From the NCBI GenBank assembly GCA_017458545.1, contig JAFTBA010000358.1:1-16595 (forward strand): a stretch of 16,595 nt of DNA, read 5' to 3'. Each line of letters starts with the position of its first letter. Position 1 is the first letter of the stretch. The stretch comes from Synergistaceae bacterium. Lineage in GTDB: Bacteria > Synergistota > Synergistia > Synergistales > Aminobacteriaceae. The translations under genes and the position numbers were made by a program. The notes below the pieces were generated by a model. It ran no database searches and had not been told where the DNA came from. It worked only from the letters and a program-made list of their open reading frames with translations. Below, in pieces: positions 1-7,343 of the stretch.

Positions 1-117
1 AGGACTGTGTGCTGAGGGTCGTAAGGTTCTTCAGTTACGGAAACTGCGTAACAGGGGGGGGGGGGTAAGCAGCACTATTGAAAGCAAAACAGAAAACAAA
101 TGATTTTTTGTGTGCAT
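1..117 (-). CDS. N-terminus of a putative phase-variable secreted protein (partial, frame broken at poly-C tract)
   Basis: Reading leftward from ATG at 117-115, the product begins MHTKNH, followed by a hydrophobic core LFSVLLSIVLL, then T and a proline run encoded by twelve C. As written the frame continues LLRSFRN and stops at 33-31 (28 residues). If the tract had 11 (or 14) C, the frame would read CYA followed by VSVTEEPYDPQHTV and remain open to the window edge. That gives a complete signal peptide: charged n-region, 11-residue h-region, and a c-region ending C-Y-A, a proper signal peptidase I site. A strong ribosome binding site AAAAGGAG lies at 133-126, 8 nt before the ATG, and a promoter is proposed at 172-200. 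The mature protein is almost entirely outside the window, so its function is unknown; export is inferred. A homopolymer miscount in sequencing or assembly would also explain the frame break. Confidence 0.7.
54..65. repeat. 12-bp poly-G/poly-C homopolymer tract (candidate slippage switch)
   Basis: Twelve consecutive G on the plus strand (C on the coding strand of the minus-strand gene). It lies inside the signal-peptide region of that gene, between codon 18 (ACC) and the CYA cleavage motif. It is far longer than any other G or C run in the window. Tracts of this kind gain and lose single bases by slipped-strand mispairing, and here the length decides whether the secreted protein is made. Confidence 0.85.
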
Positions 118-171
118 GATAAATTCTCCTTTTATGGATTGTGATAATAATTAATGTTTAATCTAGCGTGT

Positions 172-200
172 AGAATATCACTGAAACATTTTCACTGCAA
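172..200 (-). promoter_or_regulatory. Putative sigma-70 promoter with extended -10 for the secreted-protein gene
   Basis: On the minus strand, TTGCAG (200-195) is followed by a 17-nt spacer and TATTCT (177-172). A TG sits one base upstream of the -10, giving the extended form TGATATTCT. The -35 matches TTGACA only in its first three bases, so the extended -10 would carry most of the weight. A start near 165 would give a leader of about 48 nt that includes the AAAAGGAG ribosome binding site. The promoter lies downstream of the guaB terminator, which makes this gene an independent unit. Confidence 0.5.
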
Positions 201-234
201 GCACTAGGGATTTTAACGGTAGGTATCACTGCAA
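178..234. repeat. Three direct TCACTG(C/A)AA repeats around the secreted-gene promoter
   Basis: TCACTGAAA begins at 178, TCACTGCAA at 192 and TCACTGCAA at 226 (9 bases each). The first two lie in the spacer and -35 region of the proposed minus-strand promoter. The third abuts the T-tract of the guaB terminator. They could be operator half-sites for a regulator, or chance in a 115-bp gap. No partner regulator is visible. Confidence 0.35.
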
Positions 235-273
235 AAAAAATAATCCCCCTGCCCTACGTTTAACGGCAAGGGG
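233..273 (-). terminator. Rho-independent terminator of guaB
   Basis: On the minus strand the arm CCCCTTGCC (273-265) pairs with GGCAGGGGG (253-245), a 9-bp stem with one G-T wobble. The loop is 11 nt, and the stem is followed by ATTATTTTTTTT (244-233). It starts 16 bp after the guaB stop codon. It should insulate the downstream secreted-protein gene from guaB transcription. Confidence 0.85.
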
Positions 274-288
274 AAATTCTTTCTGTCT

Positions 289-1800
289 TCACTTTGAATG
301 TCTCACTGCTTCCTTCATCATTACGTCATGCGCTCCTCCCTCAAGAAGTGTTACGGGCGATACAAGCGTTAATTTCGCTTTCTCCCTCATCTCGGAAAGA
401 CTCAACGCTCCGCAGTTACAGAACGTTGATTTTATTTTGCTGAGTGTCTCGGTAACATTATCCCTCAAACTCCCGGCATAAGGCACGTAACTGTCTACAC
501 CTTCCTCAAACGACAGTTTCGCCTGCGAAGCATCTCCGGAATCATATCTCTGCCAGTTCCTTGCTCTTGACGATCCTTCGCCCCAATACTCTTTGACGTA
601 GTTGCCGTTAATCATTACCCTGTTCGTAGGACTCTCATCGAACCTCGCAAAATATCTCCCTAGCATACAGAAATCTGCTCCCATTGCCAGCGCAAGCGTT
701 ACATGATAATCCATCACTATACCGCCGTCTGAACATATCGGTACATATATTCCTGTCTCGGCAAAATATTCATCCCTTGCTTTCGCTACTTCTATTACTG
801 CAGTAGCCTGACCTCTTCCGATTCCCTTTGCCTCGCGCGTAATACAGATTGATCCTCCGCCGATTCCTATCTTCACGAAATCAGCTCCGGCCTCCGCCAA
901 AAATCTGAAACCCTCAGCGTCAACTACATTGCCGCCTCCCACTTTAACTTCATCGCCGTACTTACTGCGAATCCATTTGAGAGTTCTTCTCTGCCATTCC
1001 GTGAAACCCTCCGATGAGTCTATGCAAAGCACATCAGCTCCTGCCTCAACAAGCGCAGGGACTCTCTCCTCGTAATCGCGCGTGTTAATTCCTGCTCCTG
1101 TCATGTAACGTTTCTGTGAGTCGAGAAGCTCAAGAGGGTTTTCCTTGTGCATGTCGTAATCCTTCCTGAACACAAACGCTACCATGTTACCGTTCTCGTC
1201 AACAACAGGAAGCGCATTGAGCTTATGTTCCCAGAGCAAATCATTCGCCTCTGTCAGACTCAATCCGTCATGCGCTGATATTACTTTGTCAATCGGTGTC
1301 ATAAAATCCCTGACTTTAGTGTTAATGTCAGTCCTCGTTATACGGTAATCCCTGCTCGTTACGATTCCGAGTAATTTTCCAGTTAAACTGCCGTCATGGG
1401 TTACTGCTACTGTCGTGTGTCCTGTCTGTTCTTTGAGCCTGAGAATGTCCGCTAATGTCTGGTCAGGCCCTATTGATGAGTCGTTAGCTACGAAACCTGC
1501 TTTGTAACGTTTAACACGTTCAACCATTTCGGTCTGCTTCTCTATCGTCTGCGAACAGTAAATAAACGATATACCTCCTTCACGCGCTAATGCTACGGCC
1601 ATTTTGTCGTCTGAAACCGATTGCATACACGCCGATACCAAAGGAATGTTTATTGAGAGCGGTGCATCTTCACCCTTTTTGAACTTACACAGCGGTGTGC
1701 GTAATGAAACGTTCGAGGGCACGCAATTTTCTGATGAGTACGTCGGTATCAGAAGGTACTCGGAGAATGTGTGAGAAGGTTCGCTGTAATAATATGCCAT
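289..1800 (-). CDS. guaB: IMP dehydrogenase (Tritrichomonas foetus type)
   Basis: Catalyses the NAD-dependent oxidation of IMP to XMP, the committed step of GTP synthesis, in the cytoplasm. It has 503 residues. A TIM barrel is interrupted by a tandem CBS (Bateman) region at about 100-215. The active-site loop IGIGGGSICITRE carries the catalytic cysteine at C319, and D261 lies in the substrate motif DSSEG. The mobile flap SSRARNWQRYD places the Arg-Tyr dyad at 418-419. From family knowledge, length, catalytic Cys319 and Arg418/Tyr419 all match the numbering of the T. foetus enzyme, and the N-terminus (MAYYYSEPSHTFSEYLL) is of that subtype rather than the E. coli GuaB type. The ribosome binding site AAGGGAG (1820-1814) is 13 nt before the ATG, a rather long spacing. 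The gene lies 58 bp downstream of the ankyrin gene and ends at a strong terminator. Confidence 0.97.
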   Translation of the reverse strand: MAYYYSEPSHTFSEYLLIPTYSSENCVPSNVSLRTPLCKFKKGEDAPLSINIPLVSACMQSVSDDKMAVALAREGGISFIYCSQTIEKQTEMVERVKRYKAGFVANDSSIGPDQTLADILRLKEQTGHTTVAVTHDGSLTGKLLGIVTSRDYRITRTDINTKVRDFMTPIDKVISAHDGLSLTEANDLLWEHKLNALPVVDENGNMVAFVFRKDYDMHKENPLELLDSQKRYMTGAGINTRDYEERVPALVEAGADVLCIDSSEGFTEWQRRTLKWIRSKYGDEVKVGGGNVVDAEGFRFLAEAGADFVKIGIGGGSICITREAKGIGRGQATAVIEVAKARDEYFAETGIYVPICSDGGIVMDYHVTLALAMGADFCMLGRYFARFDESPTNRVMINGNYVKEYWGEGSSRARNWQRYDSGDASQAKLSFEEGVDSYVPYAGSLRDNVTETLSKIKSTFCNCGALSLSEMREKAKLTLVSPVTLLEGGAHDVMMKEAVRHSK

Positions 1801-1838
1801 ATGAAGAATTTTTCTCCCTTCAAAAAATTTTGCAGCTT

Positions 1839-1866
1839 ATCATAACACACTTAACACCCTACTTAA
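1839..1866 (-). promoter_or_regulatory. Possible promoter for guaB
   Basis: On the minus strand, TATGAT (1844-1839) is a good -10 box. TTAAGT (1866-1861), 16 nt upstream, is a weak -35 that overlaps the last codons of the ankyrin gene. No terminator separates the two genes, so guaB could also be read through from the ankyrin promoter. Confidence 0.35.
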
Positions 1867-2749
1867 TTGTGAGTCTCTTTAGTCTTTTATATGCCGATGA
1901 TTTTTTGAGGCTCGAATCTTTCGGCAGCAATTCATCAGCGTAATCAAGTGCCGTTTTCCCTTCAAGACTCCTTATCTTTACGTCAGCATTGAAATCCAGC
2001 AGTATGTTCACTGCGTCAGTGTTGTCATACATAACAGCATACATCAGCGGTGTGCATGACCCTGCAAAAAAACTTACGGCTGCCCTCGAAAGATTAATGT
2101 TCCACGAATCGAAAGGGTCATCGGATTTCCATTGAGTTCGGGGTTTGAACACGGATCTCGCTGCTGCTTTCCTCAGTTCTTCAGCGATTACCCCCATACC
2201 GTAACCGTATTGCCCCTCTTCATCGTGCAGATTAACGTCAGCCCCTCCCTCAATCAGAGTCCCAATCATTTCTCTTGCTTCCGCTAAATCATCGCTGTAC
2301 ACTGCCGAAACGTAATGAATCGCGCTCATATAATGCAGCCCGTCAAACGTAAAGTACCTTGTATCAGCTCCGCCCTTGAGCAGTTCGGGAACTGCGGTTA
2401 AGTTCCTGGCCTTTAACGCGCAGGATAACGGTGTTGCAATAGAGTCCTTTCCGTTTCCTGCAACTGCGTTAACGTTGAGTCCCTGTTCAATCAGAAATTT
2501 TATGCTCTTGGGATTAGTGTTGAACATGGCCGCTATATGAAGAGGTGTTTCGCCGTAATCAAATATCCTTGTTTTTGTTTCAGTGATGTTTCTTGTTACG
2601 TTGAAATCCGCGCCGTTCTTCAATGCGTTTTTGAGCAGCGAGGGTGAAGCGTATTCAGCGAGTCTGAAAACGTCATATTCCTTAGCACAGGACGTTGACG
2701 CAAAAATCATCAGCATAAATAAAACCGTTAAAATTTTTTTCATGGTCAT
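1859..2749 (-). CDS. Exported ankyrin-repeat protein
   Basis: A protein of 296 residues with an N-terminal signal sequence: MTMKK, a hydrophobic stretch ILTVLFMLMIF, then ASTSCA. Cleavage after SCA is plausible. STSC is a poor lipobox, so a lipoprotein is less likely. Ankyrin-type units follow at roughly 32-63 (degenerate), 66-98 (GETPLHIAAMF), 104-133 (ATPLSCALKA), 143-175 and 232-262 (CTPLMYAVMYDN), plus a terminal half repeat GKTALDYAD. Positions 176-231 break the repeat rhythm and are rich in charged and aromatic residues. Ankyrin repeats bind proteins; with a signal peptide the likely site is the periplasm or outside the cell. No enzyme domain is seen and the partner is unknown. A divergent promoter lies upstream. 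The start at 2749 is chosen over the ATG at 2743 because of a GTGAG about 9 nt upstream; either is possible. Confidence 0.85.
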   Translation of the reverse strand: MTMKKILTVLFMLMIFASTSCAKEYDVFRLAEYASPSLLKNALKNGADFNVTRNITETKTRIFDYGETPLHIAAMFNTNPKSIKFLIEQGLNVNAVAGNGKDSIATPLSCALKARNLTAVPELLKGGADTRYFTFDGLHYMSAIHYVSAVYSDDLAEAREMIGTLIEGGADVNLHDEEGQYGYGMGVIAEELRKAAARSVFKPRTQWKSDDPFDSWNINLSRAAVSFFAGSCTPLMYAVMYDNTDAVNILLDFNADVKIRSLEGKTALDYADELLPKDSSLKKSSAYKRLKRLTIK

Positions 2750-2788
2750 TATGAAAATCTCACATTCCTTTCGTGAAAACTAATGCTT

Positions 2789-2816
2789 ATTCTACGGCGT
2801 GTATAATACTTTTCAA
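2789..2816 (-). promoter_or_regulatory. Promoter of the ankyrin-repeat gene
   Basis: On the minus strand TTGAAA (2816-2811), a 16-nt spacer and TAGAAT (2794-2789) each match the sigma-70 consensus at five of six positions. A start near 2782 gives a leader of about 33 nt. It overlaps the plus-strand -10 box at 2802-2807, so the two divergent promoters may compete. Confidence 0.55.
2802..2807 (+). promoter_or_regulatory. -10 box for the tadA operon
   Basis: A perfect TATAAT lies 45 bp before the tadA start codon. The hexamer 17 nt upstream (ACTAAT, 2779-2784) is a poor -35. It would start the long plus-strand run tadA-recJ-relA and beyond. It sits inside the spacer of the opposing ankyrin promoter. 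Confidence 0.45.
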
Positions 2817-2852
2817 ACTTAAATATCCCATAAATCAGGAGACGGTTAAAAT

Positions 2853-3329
2853 TTGAAGACAGATGATAACTATTATATGAATAAAGCACTGATTGAAGCG
2901 CAAAAGGCATTTCAGCGCGGTGATGTCCCCGTAGGTGCATTAATCGTTAAGGATAACAACGTGATTTCATACGGAAGCGACAGGAAATTTTCAGACCCTA
3001 CCGAACACGCTGAGATTACCGCAATACGTTCATGCGCAGAAAAATTATCTCATTGGAATCTTTCGGGCTTAACTCTCTATGTTACTCTCGAACCCTGCCC
3101 CATGTGTGCAGGTGCTTGCGTCAATGCAAGAATATCACGCGTTGTGTACGGCGCAAAAAATTACCGTTCCGGAGCCGGCGGTACACTCTATAATATTCTG
3201 AGCGATTCAAGACTTAATCACATGTGCAAAGTTACATCGGGCGTAATGGAGAATGAATGCGTTAAAATTCTTCAGGATTACTTTATCAGGAGAAGGAGAG
3301 ATAAACATTCATGCTTCCCACGTGTTTAA
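2853..3329 (+). CDS. tadA: tRNA-specific adenosine deaminase
   Basis: Zinc enzyme that deaminates the wobble adenosine A34 of tRNA-Arg(ACG) to inosine, needed to read CGC and CGA codons. It has 158 residues. The deaminase signature is complete: H52 and the proton-shuttling E54 in TEHAEI, and zinc ligands C82 and C85 in EPCPMC. The start is TTG at 2853, preceded by CAGGAG at 2836-2841, 11 nt away. The resulting N-terminus (MKTDDNYYMNKALIEAQKAF) matches the family, whereas the next ATG (2877) would cut into the first helix. The asparagine usually found before the HAE motif is replaced in GSDRKFSDPTEHAE. The 3' end overlaps recJ by 19 bp, so the two are probably translationally coupled. Other nucleoside deaminases share the fold, but length and motifs favour TadA. 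Confidence 0.93.
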   Translation: MKTDDNYYMNKALIEAQKAFQRGDVPVGALIVKDNNVISYGSDRKFSDPTEHAEITAIRSCAEKLSHWNLSGLTLYVTLEPCPMCAGACVNARISRVVYGAKNYRSGAGGTLYNILSDSRLNHMCKVTSGVMENECVKILQDYFIRRRRDKHSCFPRV

Positions 3330-5008
3330 TCTCCGACCTCAAAATCTTCAGGCCCGGCGACAGCACTAAACACCTCGCAAACGAACTCTCATGTTCCGAA
3401 CTTGCAGCAGGTGTAATCGAAATGCTCAAAGGTAATGAAGACATAGAAACTCTACGCGAATGGATACATCCTGATTTCGCTAAACAGATGGACTCACTCA
3501 ATTTAGGCGAAGGAAGCAAAGCAGCTAAATCACTTTGGGAGTCTAAAAGTTCATTAGGCAATGTACTTGTTTACGGTGACTATGACACTGACGGAATATC
3601 ATCGACAGTTCTTGCTATGGAAATTTTCAGGAACAAAGCTGCTCAGGTAAGATATTTTATTCCAAGAAGGGACGTTCACGGTTACGGGCTTAACGCCGGC
3701 ATACTCGACAAAATAGCTGTTTCAGGCTGCAACACTCTGATAGTTACCGACTGCGGCACTAACGACTCCGAAATGTTGCAGAAGTTAAGGGACAAAGGCA
3801 TAAACGTTTTTGTGTTTGATCATCATTCGGTCTCAGCACCTGTAACTATACCGACAATAGTAAATCCCTGCATTAACATTGAGGCAGGAGACCATCAGAA
3901 AATTTGTGCGACAGCAGTGTTATGGTGCTGGGCATGGAAAGAAAACATAGTTTCACGGAAATTCCTTCAGTACGAAATTGACCTTGTTACGCTTGCAACT
4001 ATTGCCGACTGTATGCCCCTGCATAATCTTAACCGATCGCTTATACGTTACGGAATGCGCCTCATGAGGAGCAATCCGAGAAGGGGACTCGCAGCTCTTT
4101 TCGACTGTCTCAGCATCAATAAGTCTCAATTAACCGAAGAACACTTGTCTATGAGAGTCATTCCCTGCCTCAACGCTCCGGGAAGAATAGCTACTGCTGA
4201 CACAGGAGTGCGCGCTCTTCTCGGAGCCGGCAGCAGCGATAACGTTTACGACTGTGTAAACGAACTCGTCAGAATCAACCGCAAACGTCAATCCTTAACC
4301 GAAGCCATAGTCGACGAAATCGACAAGGCAATCACTAAGGACAAAATAAAAAGTAATGTACTCTACAATGAGCAGTGGCCTATAGGAGTATTAAGCGGTG
4401 TAGCCAGCCGTGTATGTGCTCAGTACAACAGGCCGATAGTCCTCGCAGCACCTACGGGAAGCAAAGTTATTCGCGGAACTCTCAGAGTCCCTGAAGGCGG
4501 TGATGCAGTAGGTATACTCCGTGAGATTAAGGATAAACTTGACGCTTGGGGAGGACATAAATTTGCTGCAGGTTTTTCGGTATTGACTGAGAACTGGCGC
4601 GATGTTCGCAGTGAACTCGAACGTATGCTCAATAACATTGTCATTCAGCCTGAGAGTGCTACACCTGTTATTGACATAAGGCCGTCCGAGATAAGTATTT
4701 CGGATTGGCGCGCTGTTTCTGAGTTAGGGCCTTTCGGTAACAGTTCGGCAACACCGAAATTTTATACTAATCATAATCCTTCAGGCTTTGAGATTTTCAC
4801 TATGGGTAAGAAAAGCGAACATGCTTATCTCCGTGATAACAACACAAAATTATTGGCGTTCAATACTACAGCGAGTGATGTCAACGAACTCAGGTTAATG
4901 GGCAGGCTGAAAGGATGGATATATCACCCCAGATTAGACTACTGGAGGAACGAAGAACAGTTACAATTTATTATCGACTGTGCTGTAACATCGGAAGGAG
5001 GGGTTTAG
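3311..5008 (+). CDS. recJ: Single-stranded-DNA-specific 5'-3' exonuclease RecJ
   Basis: Degrades single-stranded DNA 5' to 3' in RecFOR recombination, base-excision and mismatch repair, using Mn/Mg ions. It has 565 residues, the usual compact bacterial length. DHH domain motifs: VYGDYDTDG (D90, D92, D94), TDCGTN (D147), the name-giving DHH at 170-172, and IADCMP (D233). The DHHA1 nucleic-acid-binding domain carries GGHKFAAGF at 414-422. The C-terminal 120 residues fit the OB-fold region. The ATG at 3311 has AAGGAGAG 10 nt upstream inside the tadA 3' end. relA follows after 7 bp. Confidence 0.95.
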   Translation: MLPTCLISDLKIFRPGDSTKHLANELSCSELAAGVIEMLKGNEDIETLREWIHPDFAKQMDSLNLGEGSKAAKSLWESKSSLGNVLVYGDYDTDGISSTVLAMEIFRNKAAQVRYFIPRRDVHGYGLNAGILDKIAVSGCNTLIVTDCGTNDSEMLQKLRDKGINVFVFDHHSVSAPVTIPTIVNPCINIEAGDHQKICATAVLWCWAWKENIVSRKFLQYEIDLVTLATIADCMPLHNLNRSLIRYGMRLMRSNPRRGLAALFDCLSINKSQLTEEHLSMRVIPCLNAPGRIATADTGVRALLGAGSSDNVYDCVNELVRINRKRQSLTEAIVDEIDKAITKDKIKSNVLYNEQWPIGVLSGVASRVCAQYNRPIVLAAPTGSKVIRGTLRVPEGGDAVGILREIKDKLDAWGGHKFAAGFSVLTENWRDVRSELERMLNNIVIQPESATPVIDIRPSEISISDWRAVSELGPFGNSSATPKFYTNHNPSGFEIFTMGKKSEHAYLRDNNTKLLAFNTTASDVNELRLMGRLKGWIYHPRLDYWRNEEQLQFIIDCAVTSEGGV

Positions 5009-5015
5009 TTTTATC

Positions 5016-7343
5016 ATGGCCGAACGTTTAGAGAGTCTTGAAACAGGACAGGAAACTTTTTCGTCTATCATGATGACGATACCGTCAATCGACAGTTCAT
5101 CGAATTACCTCAGTGATATGTACAGATTGAGGGATGAATATTTCGCAAAGATTCCGGAGAACGCAAAGATTGAACTTGTGCGCTCAGCATGGCAGGAACT
5201 TTGGGGAAAAGCTATGCTCTCATTAACTCCCGAACAGCTGCAGAGATTAGGCGAAGCGTTTGTCTTTGCAGCTGAGGCTCACAAAGAACAGAAACGTAAA
5301 TCAGGCGAACCCTACATCATTCACACCCTAAGTGCAGCATTAATACTCGCAGGAATGAGACTCGATACTGCTACGCTTGAGGCTGCGCTGCTTCATGATG
5401 TTCTTGAGGACACAAGCGTTACGCCCAAAGAATTAACAGAGAAATTCGGCTCAGATGTTGAGATGCTTGTTGACGGTGTAACTAAACTTGCTCAGGACGA
5501 TGTTAAGGAATTTATGTCGCGTGAGGATTTAACCGCTGAAAGTTTAAGGCATATGTTTATCGTCATGGCCAAAGACATAAGGGTAGTCCTCATAAAACTT
5601 GCCGACCGTCTCCATAACATGAGGACACTTCAGGTGATGAGGCCCGAAAAACAGAGGCGTATAGCTCACGAAACTATGGAGATTTACGCACCTTTGGCAC
5701 ACAGATTAGGAATATATCAGATTAAACGCGAACTTGAAGATCTATCGTTCATGTATATTCACCCTGATATTTACGCCGAAGTCGAACGCCGTGTAAAACA
5801 GCGTATGCCTCAAATGGAGTCGGTAATCGAAAAAGCAAAGAAGATTCTCGAAGAACGCCTCCAGAAAGATAATATCCCCTGCAGGATAAAAGGACGCGCA
5901 AAACATTACTACAGTATTTACGAGAAGATGCAGCGTAAAAAAATATCGTTCGATGAACTCTATGACATTCTCGCTGTTAGAGTCCTTGTTGCTGACGTTT
6001 CAACCTGCTATGCTGTTCTCGGTGTAGTACATGCTCTGTGGCTTCCTGTTCCCGGGCAGTTCGATGACTACATAGCTAACCCTAAGAGCAATATGTATCA
6101 GTCGCTTCACACAACCGTTATGGTCTCAGGAGTTCCGCTCGAAGTACAGATAAGAACTTACGAGATGAATCACTTTGCCGAATACGGTATCGCAGCTCAT
6201 TGGGTATACAAAGAGGGCGGTAACAAAAAACTCCTCAAGGGCCTCAACGAAAAATTAATGCTTGTCCGTCAGGTTATGGAGGCAGGACAGGAAGGTCAGA
6301 ACACTAAAGAGTTCGTTGACATTCTCAAGACAGATATACTGCTGACCAGTGAGCTTTATGTTTTCACACCTGACGGTAAGCCGATGATTTTGCCGAACGG
6401 CTCAACAGTTCTCGATTTTGCTTACGCAGTCCACACCGAAATAGGCAATCACTGCGCAGGAGCAATGATTAACGGCAGAATCGTTCCGCTCAACACTCAG
6501 TTACACAGCGGAGACAGAGTGAAGATACTCACAGCTCCTCAGACATCACCGTCAAGGGACTGGCTCAAAATCGTAAGCAGTGCCAAAACCAGAAGCAAAA
6601 TACGCAGTTATTTCAAACAGGCCGAAAAAGCTGACCGCGATGAGAAATTAGAACGCGGCTGGAAACTTGTTGAACGCGAAATGAAACGCAGAGGACTCGA
6701 AGACGTTAAGCGCGAGGATTTCAGCAACATTGATGACCAGCTTATAGCAGTAGGTTCAGGGACTGTAGGGGCAGGCGAAGCAGCTCAGAAATTATCTCAG
6801 GCATGGCTTCAGCACCATTCGCCCAACACTCAGCCTAACCCCATTGAGATAGTCAGCGACCCCGTACAGAAAAAGAAAGACAATAAATCCGATGTTCTCG
6901 TTGAGGGCGAGGCAGGTGTCAGCGTAACTTTTGCGAGCTGCTGCGACCCTGTGCCTGGCGATGATATTGTCGGGTATGCTTCAACAAGAAGAGGCATAAC
7001 GATTCACCGTACTGAATGCCGAAACATTGCCGGCAAAGAAAACGAACGCAAAATCAAAGTCTCATGGTCAATCCCTGACCTCTCACTCACGGGCGGTAAA
7101 CGTCCTAACATGTACACTGCCCGGCTCAGAATTGAGGGTGAGGACAGGGAAGATTTATTGAGCGACACGACTAAGGCACTCGGACTCGAAGGGAGCAGCA
7201 TTTCAGGGATTAAGGCTACTTTGACGGGTAACAGCCTCGTCCGTATGAAGATTGAAATCAGAGTGAGGGATCTCGCTCATTTGTATTCGGCCATGTCGAA
7301 GATTAATGAGGTTCGCGGTATCATGAGCGTTGAAAGGGAATGA
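5016..7343 (+). CDS. rel: Bifunctional (p)ppGpp synthetase/hydrolase, RelA/SpoT family
   Basis: Makes and degrades the alarmones ppGpp and pppGpp. It has 775 residues with the full long-RSH layout. HD hydrolase domain at about 75-205: IIH (H103), HDVLEDT (H127, D128) and ADRLHNM (D197); these intact metal-binding residues argue for a working hydrolase. Synthetase domain at about 285-400: RAKHYYSIYEKM, YDILAVRV, NMYQSLH and LEVQIRT (E376). TGS domain at about 444-505. A zinc-finger region SCCDPVPGD...HRTEC at 641-678 keeps its Cys/His ligands, and an ACT domain lies at about 700-775. The alternative gene names relA and spoT are both used for such single bifunctional enzymes. AAGGAGGGG at 4995-5003 precedes the ATG by 12 nt. 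A 75-bp gap with a heptad repeat follows. Confidence 0.96.
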   Translation: MAERLESLETGQETFSSIMMTIPSIDSSSNYLSDMYRLRDEYFAKIPENAKIELVRSAWQELWGKAMLSLTPEQLQRLGEAFVFAAEAHKEQKRKSGEPYIIHTLSAALILAGMRLDTATLEAALLHDVLEDTSVTPKELTEKFGSDVEMLVDGVTKLAQDDVKEFMSREDLTAESLRHMFIVMAKDIRVVLIKLADRLHNMRTLQVMRPEKQRRIAHETMEIYAPLAHRLGIYQIKRELEDLSFMYIHPDIYAEVERRVKQRMPQMESVIEKAKKILEERLQKDNIPCRIKGRAKHYYSIYEKMQRKKISFDELYDILAVRVLVADVSTCYAVLGVVHALWLPVPGQFDDYIANPKSNMYQSLHTTVMVSGVPLEVQIRTYEMNHFAEYGIAAHWVYKEGGNKKLLKGLNEKLMLVRQVMEAGQEGQNTKEFVDILKTDILLTSELYVFTPDGKPMILPNGSTVLDFAYAVHTEIGNHCAGAMINGRIVPLNTQLHSGDRVKILTAPQTSPSRDWLKIVSSAKTRSKIRSYFKQAEKADRDEKLERGWKLVEREMKRRGLEDVKREDFSNIDDQLIAVGSGTVGAGEAAQKLSQAWLQHHSPNTQPNPIEIVSDPVQKKKDNKSDVLVEGEAGVSVTFASCCDPVPGDDIVGYASTRRGITIHRTECRNIAGKENERKIKVSWSIPDLSLTGGKRPNMYTARLRIEGEDREDLLSDTTKALGLEGSSISGIKATLTGNSLVRMKIEIRVRDLAHLYSAMSKINEVRGIMSVERE

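Noticed and set aside
2750..2852. Small RNA, tRNA or signal recognition particle RNA gene near tadA
   Set aside because: The gap is only 103 bp and AT-rich, and no cloverleaf or GNRA-type SRP hairpin could be seen; promoter elements account for it.
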